In this document: positions 44,764-54,576 of the stretch, in pieces
Numbering within the stretch: position 1 is the first letter of the stretch
Layout of the letters: the number at the start of each line of letters is the position of its first letter
DNA from: Cryobacterium gelidum
Lineage (GTDB): Bacteria; Actinomycetota; Actinomycetes; Actinomycetales; Microbacteriaceae
Reading direction: 5' to 3'
Assembly (NCBI RefSeq): GCF_004403985.1
Contig: NZ_SOHL01000027.1
Coordinates: 310,373-374,372, forward strand
Length of the DNA stretch: 64,000 bases
The notes under the pieces: generated by a model
Told to the model about the DNA's origin: nothing
Databases searched by the model: none
What the model saw: the letters and a program-made list of their open reading frames with translations, nothing else
Made by a program: the position numbers and the translations under genes

Positions 44764-47055
44764 TCAAGCAGCACGCTCCAGCCGAATGATGACCGCCTTC
44801 GACACCGGTGTGTTGCTGCCGTCGGCGACACTATCGAGCGGCACGAGCACGTTCGCCTCTGGATAGTAGGCGGCGGCGCAACCGCGTGGCGTCGGGTACG
44901 CAACCAGACGATAGCCGCGCAACACCCGGTCGACGTTGTCACTGAACTCGCTGTGCACGTCGACCAGATCGCCATCGGCGAAACCGAGGGTGATCAGATC
45001 TTTCTTGTTGATGAAGACCACATGGCGACCCTTCTTGATACCGCGATAGCGGTCATCGAGGCCGTAGATGGTGGTGTTGAACTGGTCGTGACTGCGCAGC
45101 GTCTGCAGCACCAGACGCCCGGGCGGTACTTCAAGATACTCCAGAGTGTTCGTGGTCAGCATGGCCTTGCCGATCGGAGTGTTGAAGGTGCGCGAGTCCC
45201 GCGGGCCGTTCGGCAACATGAATCCGCCCTCCTGCCGGATGCGTTCGTTATAGTTTTCAAACCCCTCGACCACGTGGGCGACGTGATCACGGATACGGTC
45301 GTAGTCGGCCTCGAATCCGGCCCAGTCAACCGCGACCGAGTCGGCGAGCACAGCGCTGGCCAGTCGCGAAATGATCGCGACCTCCGAGAGCAGGTTTGGT
45401 GCGACCGGTTTGAGCTTTCCCCATGATGGGTGCACAGCGCAGACTGTGTCCTCCACGGAGACAAACTGCACCCCACCGGCCTGCTCGTCGATTTCGGTGC
45501 GCCCCAGGGTCGGTAGTATCAGTGCCTCCTCGCCGGTCACGGCGTGCGATCGGTTCAATTTGGTAGAGATTTGCACGCTCATTTCGGTGCGTTGCATGGC
45601 GGCTTCGGCAATGTCGGTATCGGACATGGCAGAGACGAAGTTGCCGCCAAGCCCCATCCACACCTTCACTCTTCCGTCGCGCATCGCACGCACTCCGCCG
45701 ACGGCATCAACACCGTGCTTGCGTGGCGGGTCGAAACCGAACTCGGCTTGCAGGGCGTTGAGAAAAGCCGGCGGCATCTGCTCCCAGATGCCCATGGTGC
45801 GGTCACCCTGCACGTTGCTGTGGCCGCGAATCGGTGAGGCGCCGGCACCGGGCTTGCCGATGTTGCCGCGCAGCAAGAGCAGGTTGATGATTTCCTTGAC
45901 GGTGTCGATGCCTTTTTTCTGTTGCGTCACTCCCATCGCCCAGGTAACGATCACCCGATCAGCGCTCAGGTAGCGTTGCGCCAATTCGTCGATTTGGGCC
46001 GCGCGCAAGCCGGTCGCGGCCAACACCATCCGCTCGTCGAGTTGGGAGAGATGCTGGCGCAGCTCGGTCAGCCCGTGGCAGTGTTCGTCAAGGAAAGCCT
46101 GATCGAGGACGGTTCCTGGGGCAGCGGCCTCGGCGTCGAGCACTCGCTTCGAGACGGCCTGCAGCAGCGCCATGTCGCCGCCGAGGCGAATCTGCAGAAA
46201 CTGGTCTGCCATGTCGGTGCCATGGCCGATCACTCCGCGCACCCGCTGCGGGTTCTTGTAGCGGCGCAGACCGGCCTCGGGCAGCGGGTTGATCGCGACG
46301 ATCTGGGCGCCAGCATCTTTGGCTTCTTCGAGCGCGGTGAGCATGCGCGGATGGTTGGTGCCGGGGTTTTGGCCGATGATGATGATCAGGTCGGATTTCG
46401 CAAAGTCGTCGTAGCTGACCGTGCTCTTGCCAATGCCGACGGTCAGGCCCATGGCCCAGCCGGTGGATTCATGGCACATATTGGAGCAGTCCGGCAGGTT
46501 GTTGGTGCCGTAAGCGCGCGCGAACAGCTGGTAGGCGAATGCGGCCTCGTTGGAGGCGCGGCCACTCGTGTAGAAGGCGGCTTGATCGGGCGAGTCAAGA
46601 CCTTTGAGCTTGGCGGCGATCACCCGAATGGCCTCGGGCCAGCTGACCGGGCGGTAGTGGTCGCTGCCGGCTGGCTTGTAGACGGGTTCGACCAGCCGGC
46701 CCTGCATGCCGAGCCAGTATTCGCTCTTCTCTCGCAGGTCGGGCAAGGAATGCTCGGCCCAAAAACTGGTCGGGATAGTGACCGGGGTGGCCTCCCAGGT
46801 GACGGCCTTGGCACCATTTTCACAAAATTCAAAGGTCTTTCGCTCGCCCGGGTCGGGCCAGGCGCAGCTCATGCAGTCGAACCCGTCTTTCTGGTTCATC
46901 GCCAGCAGCGCCCGCATTCCCCGCACGGTGCCCATCTGGGTGATCGCCGGCTGAAGGGAGTGCCGTACCCCGGGGACGCCGGCGGCCCACCCCTTGGAAT
47001 GCGTGACTTCGATGTCGGCGTCGGTGACGTCGTGGATCGGGGGTTTACTGCTCAT
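44764..47055 (-). CDS. FdhF/YdeP-family molybdopterin oxidoreductase (formate dehydrogenase-like)
   Basis: This is 763 aa from the ATG at 47055, which has an AGGAGAG ribosome site; the longer frame to 47142 lacks one. The N-terminus has the family's short Fe-S segment (GFDCMSCAWPDP, then FEFCENG). Molybdopterin binding follows, with HESTGWAMG, IIIGQNPGTNHPRML, NPLPEAGLRR, GKPGAG and HSNVQGDRTMG. The MopB C-terminal domain has LRSHDQFNTT and GLDDRYRGI. No selenocysteine or NADH-subunit partner genes are visible. It is paralogous to the partial gene at the left edge. fdhD and moaA at 1.6-3.6 kb would mature both. Formate is the likely but unproven substrate. Confidence 0.93.
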   Translation of the reverse strand: MSSKPPIHDVTDADIEVTHSKGWAAGVPGVRHSLQPAITQMGTVRGMRALLAMNQKDGFDCMSCAWPDPGERKTFEFCENGAKAVTWEATPVTIPTSFWAEHSLPDLREKSEYWLGMQGRLVEPVYKPAGSDHYRPVSWPEAIRVIAAKLKGLDSPDQAAFYTSGRASNEAAFAYQLFARAYGTNNLPDCSNMCHESTGWAMGLTVGIGKSTVSYDDFAKSDLIIIIGQNPGTNHPRMLTALEEAKDAGAQIVAINPLPEAGLRRYKNPQRVRGVIGHGTDMADQFLQIRLGGDMALLQAVSKRVLDAEAAAPGTVLDQAFLDEHCHGLTELRQHLSQLDERMVLAATGLRAAQIDELAQRYLSADRVIVTWAMGVTQQKKGIDTVKEIINLLLLRGNIGKPGAGASPIRGHSNVQGDRTMGIWEQMPPAFLNALQAEFGFDPPRKHGVDAVGGVRAMRDGRVKVWMGLGGNFVSAMSDTDIAEAAMQRTEMSVQISTKLNRSHAVTGEEALILPTLGRTEIDEQAGGVQFVSVEDTVCAVHPSWGKLKPVAPNLLSEVAIISRLASAVLADSVAVDWAGFEADYDRIRDHVAHVVEGFENYNERIRQEGGFMLPNGPRDSRTFNTPIGKAMLTTNTLEYLEVPPGRLVLQTLRSHDQFNTTIYGLDDRYRGIKKGRHVVFINKKDLITLGFADGDLVDVHSEFSDNVDRVLRGYRLVAYPTPRGCAAAYYPEANVLVPLDSVADGSNTPVSKAVIIRLERAA

Positions 47056-47164
47056 GCTGCACCGCTCTCCTGGGGTTCCTGCACGCGACTGGTCGGCCAC
47101 GCACTCGTCGCTGGCACGATACACCGACGCGGGCAGGAGCATCCGTTGGTACCGTAAAAGTTTT

Positions 47165-47182
47165 TATACCCCCACGGGTATA
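47165..47182. promoter_or_regulatory. perfect inverted repeat TATACCC-N4-GGGTATA, CsoR/CstR-like operator overlapping a -10
   Basis: The arms TATACCC (47165-47171) and GGGTATA (47176-47182) are exact reverse complements around CCAC. The right arm overlaps a near-consensus -10 box, TATAAT at 47179-47184, about 33 bp before the ATG at 47217. The A/T-flanked C-run/G-run pattern resembles operators of CsoR (copper) and CstR (persulfide) repressors. It probably represses the Cys-rich small protein gene, and it lies 110 bp from the FdhF-like start. No csoR gene is in the window. Confidence 0.6.
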
Positions 47183-47216
47183 ATGTGGAGATACTTCCCA
47201 ACGAAAGGTACCCACC

Positions 47217-47381
47217 ATGTGCAGAGCTGTCACCTGCAAGACCTGTCAGAAGACCACCTGGGCCGGGTGCGGCCAGCACGTCGACCAGGTCATGAAGGGC
47301 GTGCCGCGAAACCAGCGCTGCGAGGGCCACGTGAAAGAGAAATCCACCGGCGGCTTCTTCGCTCGCCTGCTCGGCCGATAA
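47217..47381 (+). CDS. 54-aa Cys-rich small protein
   Basis: A short gene follows an ACGAAAGG ribosome site and starts ATG at 47217. Its 54 residues include five Cys and two His: Cys2, then CKTC (7 and 10), Cys18 in WAGCGQH, and RCEGH near residue 33. The C-terminal end is GFFARLLGR. The layout suggests a small zinc- or copper-binding protein. It is preceded by a CsoR-like operator (47165-47182), so it may respond to copper or reactive sulfur; this is inference. I have no named family for it. An adjacent Cys-encoding tandem repeat begins 3 bp after its stop. Confidence 0.7.
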   Translation: MCRAVTCKTCQKTTWAGCGQHVDQVMKGVPRNQRCEGHVKEKSTGGFFARLLGR

Positions 47382-47383
47382 CC

Positions 47384-47460
47384 GCGGGGCCTGCGTCACC
47401 GCCTGCATCGACTGCGGGGCCTGCGTCACCGCCTGCATCGACTGCATCGACTGCGGGGCT
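47384..47460. repeat. 30-bp tandem repeat encoding ferredoxin-like CIDCGAC in one frame
   Basis: Two exact 30-bp copies (47384-47413, 47414-47443) plus partial units run to 47460. In one plus-strand frame they read CGACVTACIDCGACVTACIDCIDCGA, of which CIDCGAC matches a core motif of actinobacterial 7Fe ferredoxins. No start codon, ribosome site or rest of a ferredoxin is present, so I do not call a gene. The remaining gap (47461-47722) holds nothing I can assign. Confidence 0.6.
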
Positions 47461-47722
47461 GTTCGAACGGCTCCGCGCGTCTCTTTACAGGAACCAAACC
47501 GATGCACCTCACGCTGCCATGAAGCCGCGTGTCAGCGCGGTGCATGCCGCAGGCCGTCGACACCGCCCAGCGGCGGCACCAGAAAGACCGCGCGGGCCAA
47601 GGGGCACGGTCGACCTGGTGGCAGCGGGACGCGTGGACGTGCGAATTCATTCCCGCTTGACGTTGCACACCAATTGAGGCGCTGTAGGCCGGTTGCTGGT
47701 GACGGCAATTACACTCGATGAA

Positions 47723-48175
47723 ATGACTCCCTCACAACCCGCAGAGGCGGCCGCCCACTCAGGTCGTTCGCTGCCGCGACTACTGGGCCAGCTGGCCCTC
47801 GGGACTTTTCTGTTGCTGGCGGGAATCAGCCATCTCACGTTCAATCGGGAAGCATTTCAGGCGCAGGTTCCAGCCTGGGTTCCCCTGAACACGGACCTGG
47901 TTGTCGTGCTCTCCGGAATCGCCGAGATCACCCTCGGAATCGCACTGCTCGCACTGCACCGCTGGCGGGTTCAGGTCGGCTGGGTTGTTGCCGCATTCTT
48001 CGTCGCGATATTTCCTGGCAACATCTCGCAATTCGCCACGGCGACCGACTCGTTTGGGCTGAACTCGGATCTGTCGCGGGGCATCCGTCTCGCCTTTCAG
48101 CCCCTGCTCGTGCTCTGGGTGCTGTGGGCTACCGGTGCCTGGCGGGCCTGGCGCGGGAGCCGGCACCGTGAATAG
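47723..48175 (+). CDS. DoxX-like four-helix membrane protein
   Basis: This is about 150 aa from the ATG at 47723 (an in-frame TTG lies at 47693). Four hydrophobic helices fit the DoxX/DoxD-like group: LLGQLALGTFLLLAGISHL, the LVVVLSGIAEITLGIALLAL segment, VGWVVAAFFVAIF, and LAFQPLLVLWVLW. The loop after the first helix has the family-type SHLTF and VPLN. DoxX proteins are small inner-membrane proteins, some linked to thiol or oxidative stress. Ribosome site and start are weak, so the N-terminus is uncertain. Confidence 0.75.
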   Translation: MTPSQPAEAAAHSGRSLPRLLGQLALGTFLLLAGISHLTFNREAFQAQVPAWVPLNTDLVVVLSGIAEITLGIALLALHRWRVQVGWVVAAFFVAIFPGNISQFATATDSFGLNSDLSRGIRLAFQPLLVLWVLWATGAWRAWRGSRHRE

Positions 48176-48184
48176 GGTGCGAGC

Positions 48185-48802
48185 CTAGGGCACAGTAGTA
48201 ATCGGGCGTGAGCGCAACCACATGCCCGACGAGGGATGAAACGGCAGCAGAACATGCAGGAGGAGTCCGGACAGCGCCGTGACGGTTACCGCTCCGATGG
48301 CACCGAAATTCATGAACTGCGCCTCGACGTTGACCCCGGCCAGCGTCGTCACGGTCCAGCCGAGCGCCCACAGCGTGGCCATGCCGAGGGCCCACAGCCA
48401 GCGTCGCCGTGTGCGCGGCGGTAACCCTACGGCCTGCGCCGCGCCGAGGACGATCCCGGTGATCGCTCCCATGAGAGCCAGCTCCGGCAGCGTCGTACGA
48501 TAGTCGACCACCGTCGAGCCCAGGAGTAGCCCCAAACCCAGACCAATCCCGGTCAGCGGAATCCAGTTCAACGGATTGAGACGACGCCGGCTGACCAGCA
48601 CCTGACCGACGCCGATGACGACCCCACAGACCGCGCCACCGATGAGGGCGGAGACGGGGTTGCTGACGCGCCCACCGACCGCCGTGCCGGCGAGACCCGC
48701 GATTGGGAACGCGAGAAATCCGACCAGCCAGAGCAGCCAGGTAGACAGAAAAGTGGGGTTGCGAAAGCTGGGATTGCGATGGAGTCGCCGCATTCTGGTC
48801 AA
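48185..48802 (-). CDS. multi-pass membrane protein of unknown function
   Basis: This 205-aa protein has a basic N-terminus (MTRMRRLHRNPSFR) and about six hydrophobic segments rich in Gly and Ala, for example LLWLVGFLAFPIAGLAG and LIGGAVCGVVIGVGQVLV. I recognise no family. It ends 9 bp from the convergent DoxX gene and lies 101 bp downstream of jetC on the same strand, where a jetD gene would normally be. It has no nuclease or TOPRIM motif, so it is not JetD. Confidence 0.7.
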   Translation of the reverse strand: MTRMRRLHRNPSFRNPTFLSTWLLWLVGFLAFPIAGLAGTAVGGRVSNPVSALIGGAVCGVVIGVGQVLVSRRRLNPLNWIPLTGIGLGLGLLLGSTVVDYRTTLPELALMGAITGIVLGAAQAVGLPPRTRRRWLWALGMATLWALGWTVTTLAGVNVEAQFMNFGAIGAVTVTALSGLLLHVLLPFHPSSGMWLRSRPITTVP

Positions 48803-48903
48803 GATTCTGCTCCAGTCCTCGGTGCTGGTGGGTGAGTGCGGTCCAAGTCAGTCAGAAGATCTTCGGACCGACATGCAGACATGCTACGCCCAAGCCGTTG
48901 CGC

Positions 48904-51900
48904 TTAGGCCACAACCGCCTCCGGCGACGCCAACGGCGTGATGTAGGAGTAACCGGTGGCGGTGTTCTTGGTGATCGACAGTACGAGCTGCATATGCGGC
49001 TCGAGCGCGGTGACCTTGTCAAGCGGCGCACCCACCATGAGCTGAAAGCCGAGTCCCTTCCACGCGGCGATGGCGCGGCCGGCGAATTCGGCGTCGGATT
49101 TCACGAAGCCCTCGTCGAGGAACACCGGGGCAAATCGGGGCCGGGTTCGGCTTTCATCGCCGAGCTGAAAGCGCAGGGCGGCTCCGACCACGAAGGCCAC
49201 GAGCTCCTGCGACTCGCCACCGCTTTTACCGCCGAGTGACGAGTACGTGCTGACTTCGACGCCGTCCTGGGTCACGCGCACGGCGGTGATCTCCACGTGC
49301 GCTCGCACGTCGAGCAGCAGGTCGCGCTGCGAGCCATGCAAGCCGTTTAGACCGTCGGGCCGGCGAATGAGGCCCATGAACTGCTGCAGCCGGGTGAAGC
49401 GGTCTGCGGTTTCGTCGTCGGTGAACTGTTCCGTCGACCCCGAGGAGAGCATCTTGAGCTCCTTGCGAAACGCTGTCGCGTCATCGCGGTGCAGGCGGCG
49501 CAGCGAAATCTGGAGGCGGTCGCGGGTGGCGCCGAAGGGCAGGGTCGCGAGGATCTCGTTGATCGGTCGCAGGCGATCTTCGATCTCTTCGATCGCCGTG
49601 TTGAACGCGCCGGTGAGGGGCACGAGGTCCTGCCCGCTCCACGCCGACAGTCGACGTTTCCATTCCTGGCGCCGCTCGGAGAGGCCGAGGGTGCGGATGG
49701 CATCGAGGATGTCGGTGTAGCTCGTGACCGATTCGAGCGCCACGCCGATGTTGGGGTCGGGCCAGCGGCCCTGGTAGCTTTCGAAGATTCCGATCATGGT
49801 CGCGCGATCGCGGGCGGCGAGGCCCCGCTCTTGCGCCGATTGGGCGATCAGCCTCTCGCGCAGGCGCTTCAGGCCTCCGGGAAAGCCGACGAGATCGTTC
49901 CTATCGGTGACCAGCGCGAACTGCTCGCTGAGATGTGCGGAATGCTCGGCTGACAGGCTCAGTGCCGCAGTCCGTTCGATCTGGTCGAGTCGGTCGTTGA
50001 CCGTGTCCTGCGCGTCGACGATGCTGCCCTGTTCCTCGTTGAGCACTGCCCCGGTCTGGTCGGTGCCGTGCTTGAGCTTCTGGGCAGCGTCGAGTTCGCG
50101 GGTGAGCCGGCCCTCTTCATCGTTCAGGGCGCGCAGAATATCGCTGCCGGCCAGCATCCGTTCTTGTTCGGACTTCTTCTCGAGAATGCGGGCTGCGGCG
50201 GCCGCGACGTCGATGGTCGGCCAGTCGGTATCAAGAATGTGCTGGTGAGCGGCCCGTTGGTCGCGCAGCTGAGAGAGTTGCTCTGCAACAGCGGATGCCC
50301 GACCCCAGGCTGCGTCCGCCTCCGGCCCCTGCGCGGCCAGCTCCGCCGCAATGTCGTCGAGCCGGGCCCGGCTGGAAAACCCGATGATCGATTTCTGGCC
50401 CGTGTTCGTGCCGTGGGCGCCGCGGGAACCGTTGCGGGTCTGGCCGCTCGGGGTCACCCGTGCGCCTGCGCCCCCCGATTCGGACGGGCCTCCCAGCTCG
50501 GACGGGCTTGCCACGCACAGTGCGTCGAGATTCGATCCCCGAAGACGCGCCTGCACCCAGGCGCTGAACGGCGAGTCCTTCACGTCGAGCTTGCCCGACA
50601 CATAGCGGGAGTCACCGGCGACGGTTTGGTGCGGCTGCAGCGTCACACCCTCAAAGTGGATACGCAGGGGCAGCTGCAGCGGATCGATCGCCGCGCTCAG
50701 GTGCGCGAGCCGGGTGTCGTCAACGAGCAGAACTCGCACGACCGATGACAGGGTCACCTCGGCGGCCTGCCGCCACTGCTCTTCACCGGCGGCAAGGTCG
50801 ATCAGTTCGGCGACGAACGGCAATTCCTCGGCCGGAATGCCCGAGGCCTCGGCGATCATGAGCCGGGCATTGTGCAGGGCGAACGGCACCAGACTCTCCC
50901 GCCCGGTCAGAAACGCACGTTCCTGTTTGAGCGAGCGGATACCCTCCTCCACCGGGTAGGCCGCGCGCTGCAGCGCCGAGCGGGTCGCCTCCAGTGCCGT
51001 CTCGGCGGCGGCGAATCCACTGATGAACGCGTCAGCCTGCCGCTGGGCGGCCGCAAACGCGGTGGCCGAATCGATCGATGAGCCGAGGCCCTGTGCCCGA
51101 TCGTCGAAACCGGCACGCTCACGAGCCGCGGCGTCGTGCCGGTCGCTAAGGTGCTCGAGTTCGGTCTGCAGCCGTTCGAGCACGTCCCCGCCGTTGTCGC
51201 GCTGCTGCTGTTGCAACTGCACGACCCGGGTCTTGAGCGCGGTTTCCCCGTCGCGGGCCTGCGCCTGCGCGGTCTGGTTGGCGCGGCGTGCGGCCCGGTT
51301 GGTGTCGGCGGCGTTTTCGAGCAGGGTCTGTTCGGTGAGCAGCTGCCACAGCACGAACGGGGTGTCCCCCGGCCGCTGCGCCCCGAAGGTGTCGACCAGG
51401 TCAGCGGTGGCGGTCGCGGCCACGAAAGACTTGTGCAGCTCAGGCAGGCGTTCGAGCACCTGGGCCTTCTGCGCCTCGGTGACCATGGCGCCGTAGGAGC
51501 GTTCGAGGTCTTCGAAGTGGTCGACCGCCTTGTCAGCGGCGGCGAAGGTCGCGGGCTCTTCAAGCACCATCGACTTGTAGAGTCCGTCGACCGTTTTCAC
51601 CTGCTGGCCGGCCTGGATACGGGCGAGCAGTCGCAGGGCCTTGCCGCCCTCACCGTTGGCGCCGATGCCGAGGCGGGTGTAAAGCGTTTGGGCGAACGCC
51701 GCGTACGTGTCGAACACCTCGAGGCCCTCAAACCGCGCCTTGAGGGCACGCTTGTCGAACCGGCTGTCGGCGACGGAGGCGAGATCGCGCAGGTCGAGGC
51801 ATCCGTCTGTCGTGGCCATTTTCATGCTGACGTCGGCGAATTTGTGGGCGCCACGCGGCACGAAGTAGACCCGCAACACGGTGAACCGGCGCTGGTTGTC

Positions 51901-52302
51901 GTCGATGAAGGTCATGGCGACGGCGCCCCAGGTCGCCTCGTGCGCACCGCGCAGCACCTGGTCGGTCAGTTCCCCGGTGTCGGCCTCACGGTTGGCGTCG
52001 GTCTTGCCGCGGAGGTAGGTCATGAGGTTGCGCTGGTCGACGCTGCGCGCGCGGCCGGAACCGGCATCGTTCGACGCGCCGTTGAACGGGGTGTCGGAGG
52101 GCATCATCAGCGCCAGATAGGCGTCGAGCAGGCTGCTCTTGCCGGTGCCGGACGCTCCGGAGACGAGCGTGGCCGCCGCACTGAAGACGATCTCATGGTG
52201 CCCGTGAAAACCGCCCCAGTTCACCAGTTGCATCGATTCGGCCCGCCATTGGGTGGTGCCCGCGGTGGCGCCGTCGATGTAAAACAGCGGAGAATCATTC
52301 AT
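48904..52302 (-). CDS. jetC: Wadjet SMC-like ATPase JetC
   Basis: This 1132-aa SMC/MukB-type ATPase has a Walker A at residues 49-56 (GASGTGKS), a D-loop-like helix [13 protein letters not shown] and a long coiled-coil middle (about 280-880). The C-terminal ABC signature is LGGKSGGES at about 1023 and the Walker B is [10 protein letters not shown] at about 1060. JetC is the motor of Wadjet, which with JetA and JetB extrudes DNA loops and senses small circular plasmids. It overlaps jetB by 4 bp (ATGA), so the genes are coupled. In known systems JetD, the nuclease, completes the set; it is not downstream here. Confidence 0.92.
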   Translation of the reverse strand: MNDSPLFYIDGATAGTTQWRAESMQLVNWGGFHGHHEIVFSAAATLVSGASGTGKSSLLDAYLALMMPSDTPFNGASNDAGSGRARSVDQRNLMTYLRGKTDANREADTGELTDQVLRGAHEATWGAVAMTFIDDNQRRFTVLRVYFVPRGAHKFADVSMKMATTDGCLDLRDLASVADSRFDKRALKARFEGLEVFDTYAAFAQTLYTRLGIGANGEGGKALRLLARIQAGQQVKTVDGLYKSMVLEEPATFAAADKAVDHFEDLERSYGAMVTEAQKAQVLERLPELHKSFVAATATADLVDTFGAQRPGDTPFVLWQLLTEQTLLENAADTNRAARRANQTAQAQARDGETALKTRVVQLQQQQRDNGGDVLERLQTELEHLSDRHDAAARERAGFDDRAQGLGSSIDSATAFAAAQRQADAFISGFAAAETALEATRSALQRAAYPVEEGIRSLKQERAFLTGRESLVPFALHNARLMIAEASGIPAEELPFVAELIDLAAGEEQWRQAAEVTLSSVVRVLLVDDTRLAHLSAAIDPLQLPLRIHFEGVTLQPHQTVAGDSRYVSGKLDVKDSPFSAWVQARLRGSNLDALCVASPSELGGPSESGGAGARVTPSGQTRNGSRGAHGTNTGQKSIIGFSSRARLDDIAAELAAQGPEADAAWGRASAVAEQLSQLRDQRAAHQHILDTDWPTIDVAAAAARILEKKSEQERMLAGSDILRALNDEEGRLTRELDAAQKLKHGTDQTGAVLNEEQGSIVDAQDTVNDRLDQIERTAALSLSAEHSAHLSEQFALVTDRNDLVGFPGGLKRLRERLIAQSAQERGLAARDRATMIGIFESYQGRWPDPNIGVALESVTSYTDILDAIRTLGLSERRQEWKRRLSAWSGQDLVPLTGAFNTAIEEIEDRLRPINEILATLPFGATRDRLQISLRRLHRDDATAFRKELKMLSSGSTEQFTDDETADRFTRLQQFMGLIRRPDGLNGLHGSQRDLLLDVRAHVEITAVRVTQDGVEVSTYSSLGGKSGGESQELVAFVVGAALRFQLGDESRTRPRFAPVFLDEGFVKSDAEFAGRAIAAWKGLGFQLMVGAPLDKVTALEPHMQLVLSITKNTATGYSYITPLASPEAVVA

Positions 52303-52994
52303 ACGAGGGGCTCCAGGTGCGAGGCGGCGAGCGGTTCACTGTTTTCCTGGCGCAGCCAGTCGAGCAGTTCGCCGAGGCGTTCGACCGACAACAGCACCTC
52401 GATCACCGCCGAGATACGAAAACGGTCGGGGTCGCTCGTTTTAAGGAGCACCCGCGCCTTGGCGAGACTGTCGACCGCGGCCGACGCCTTGCGGGCGTCG
52501 CCGGAGAGGTCGGTCGCGTGTTCCGGGCGAAAGTGCGCGACGTTCTCGACCAGATTGTCTCGGTCGACGAGCACGATCTCCTGGCCGTTGGCCCGTTCGC
52601 TGCGAAAGCGTTGGCGCAGCAGCACGAGCAGAATGGTCTCTTCGCGGGTGTACGCGACGTCGTGCAACAGCGTGGGAAACCGTTCGCCGCCCTCGGCGAC
52701 GGCCTGCCGTTTGAAGGCCACCTCGTAGTGCAGGTCAACGTGCAGGTCGAGAAAGACGTCGTTGAGGCGCGACTTGATCAGGCCCTTCGACCGGAGCAGG
52801 GTCTGCCATTCAGCCGGCTGCAGGGCTGCCGAGATGTAGCGGTGCTTCAGCAGCAGCACGAGGGTGCGGCGCTGTTCCGCGCTGAGTCCGCCCTCGTCGC
52901 CCTCGAACAGGGAGAGGCTCACCGGGTCGCTGTCGATAGCGCTGTCATCAGCGGGAAGGTCGTCGGTCATGTTGTCGGTCAGGTCGTCAGTCAT
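52299..52994 (-). CDS. jetB: Wadjet kleisin-associated protein JetB (DUF4194)
   Basis: This 231-aa protein has the DUF4194 (MukE-like) pattern. A Leu-rich helix pair follows an acidic start ([22 protein letters not shown], and [16 protein letters not shown]), then [14 protein letters not shown] and a helix-turn-helix-like C-half. MukE-like subunits bridge the kleisin JetA and JetC. It overlaps jetA by 8 bp and jetC by 4 bp, giving the standard A-B-C order. Confidence 0.9.
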   Translation of the reverse strand: MTDDLTDNMTDDLPADDSAIDSDPVSLSLFEGDEGGLSAEQRRTLVLLLKHRYISAALQPAEWQTLLRSKGLIKSRLNDVFLDLHVDLHYEVAFKRQAVAEGGERFPTLLHDVAYTREETILLVLLRQRFRSERANGQEIVLVDRDNLVENVAHFRPEHATDLSGDARKASAAVDSLAKARVLLKTSDPDRFRISAVIEVLLSVERLGELLDWLRQENSEPLAASHLEPLV

Positions 52995-54510
52995 GCCGTG
53001 AACCCAAATTCTGGGCGGCCAGAGCCGCCCTGTCGTCGTCGGTCAGAATGCGGCGCGGCACGTCGAAGAGTCGCACCGAGCCGTCCGGTCGCACCGTTTC
53101 ATAGCTCTCCAGGCCCGCCGGGCCGGTCGGCGCCGTCAGCTGGGCAGCGAGTTGCAGCAGGCCGAGAATCTCCACCGGCCGGCGCAGACTCTTGTCGAAA
53201 CCGTTGAAGGCGTTACCGACGGATGCCGCCTTCCCCGCCCCGAAAGCCGCCACGAGGGCATCGCGCAGTTCGCCGAGCAGCGGCCCGCCCTGCTGGCGCA
53301 GGTCGCCGAGGCTCGGCGCCGCGGGTGCAGCGGCGGACACGTCAGCCAGCGCGGGCGGACCCTTGTGGGCCATCGGGTCGTAGAAACGCTCGCGCAGGTG
53401 TTCCACCTCGAGGGTGCCGGGCATGAGCTCCGCGGTGACCGTGGAGCGCGGCCCTGCGGTCTGCATCCACGTCGCGAGTTCGCGATTGATGCCCCGCAGT
53501 ACGAGCTCCAACTCACGATCTTTCACGACGTCGTGGTTGACGATGTGCTCCCGCAGTGTGGTGGTGAGGCCCTTGCGCTGGGTGAGTACGTCGTCGATGC
53601 CCTTGCGCAGCACGGTCACCGTGCTCATGAAGCTGCGCCGTTCATGAAGGCTCAGTTCGAGGGCGAACGGATGCAGCAGAATCGTCTCCAGGTCAGCCTT
53701 CAGCCCCTGCATGAGAGCGTCGTTGCGCAGCAGGATGAATGCGCCCTCGAAGGCGCGACCCTCCGCGGTCGACGACATGAGCGTATCCGTTTTGGCCAGG
53801 TAGTCGTCGAGTACCTCGCTGATCGGGCGTTCCTCGCCGCGAAAGTCGCTGACGATCTGTCGGTGCATGGCCGCGACCGATTCTTCGACCCGTTTGAAGT
53901 CGCTCGGCAGCTGTGCGATGAGGTCGATGAGGTTTGCATAGCCCTCGTGCATCTGCTCGTTCGAGGCGGATTCGATGTCGCCGCCGTTGACGAGACGGTC
54001 ACGCTCGCTCGTCAGTTCCCCGATCTGCTGGTCGAGGCGCCGCACCCGTTCGTCGCGATCGGGGTTGGCTTCGGTGGCCCGGTGGCGCACGGTATCGACG
54101 ATCGTGCTGAGTCGGGATTCGCTGATCAGCGCCCTCGTGCTGGCGAGACCGTCCACGAGCAGCAGGGCTTCCAGGGTGTGGCTGGTGAGCGAGTAGTGCT
54201 CCTCGTTGCCGTCACCGTTTCCGTCGGCGGCCCCGCGGATCTCCCGGTACAGCCACAGGTCGTTCATCCACTGCACGCAGAGGGCCCGACCGGTTTTCTC
54301 GGGGGCGTCGATGCCGGTACTGCGGAGGTCGGCGAGGTAGGCATCCACCTGGGTATGCAGCAACTCGCAGGGAACGCTGCGGCGGTCCCTGCTGAACGAG
54401 CTCTTGAATACCGCGAGTACGAAGGGCGCCCATTTGCGGTCGAGCAGGCGCAGGGTGGGTTTGTCGAACGCCTCGCGCACCCGCGCCAATTCGCCTGCAA
54501 TGTCACTCAT
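52987..54510 (-). CDS. jetA: Wadjet kleisin JetA (DUF3375)
   Basis: This is 507 aa from the ATG at 54510 ([16 protein letters not shown]); the extra 17 codons upstream are unlikely. DUF3375 features are [19 protein letters not shown], the [12 protein letters not shown] helix, [14 protein letters not shown] and the coiled region with [17 protein letters not shown]. JetA is the kleisin-like (MukF-type) subunit of the Wadjet loop extruder. It starts the operon jetA-jetB-jetC; the S9 peptidase gene follows upstream on the same strand with a 66-bp gap. Confidence 0.9.
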   Translation of the reverse strand: MSDIAGELARVREAFDKPTLRLLDRKWAPFVLAVFKSSFSRDRRSVPCELLHTQVDAYLADLRSTGIDAPEKTGRALCVQWMNDLWLYREIRGAADGNGDGNEEHYSLTSHTLEALLLVDGLASTRALISESRLSTIVDTVRHRATEANPDRDERVRRLDQQIGELTSERDRLVNGGDIESASNEQMHEGYANLIDLIAQLPSDFKRVEESVAAMHRQIVSDFRGEERPISEVLDDYLAKTDTLMSSTAEGRAFEGAFILLRNDALMQGLKADLETILLHPFALELSLHERRSFMSTVTVLRKGIDDVLTQRKGLTTTLREHIVNHDVVKDRELELVLRGINRELATWMQTAGPRSTVTAELMPGTLEVEHLRERFYDPMAHKGPPALADVSAAAPAAPSLGDLRQQGGPLLGELRDALVAAFGAGKAASVGNAFNGFDKSLRRPVEILGLLQLAAQLTAPTGPAGLESYETVRPDGSVRLFDVPRRILTDDDRAALAAQNLGSRHD

Positions 54511-54576
54511 GAGCTGGTTCCCTCTCCAGCTGTCCACTTTAACCGACTGGCCCGGGCGCACCTGACCCGCGGGCGC

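Noticed and set aside
47384..47460. Ferredoxin gene from the CIDCGAC motif
   Set aside because: There is no start codon, no ribosome site and no other ferredoxin sequence; the motif lies only in a tandem repeat.
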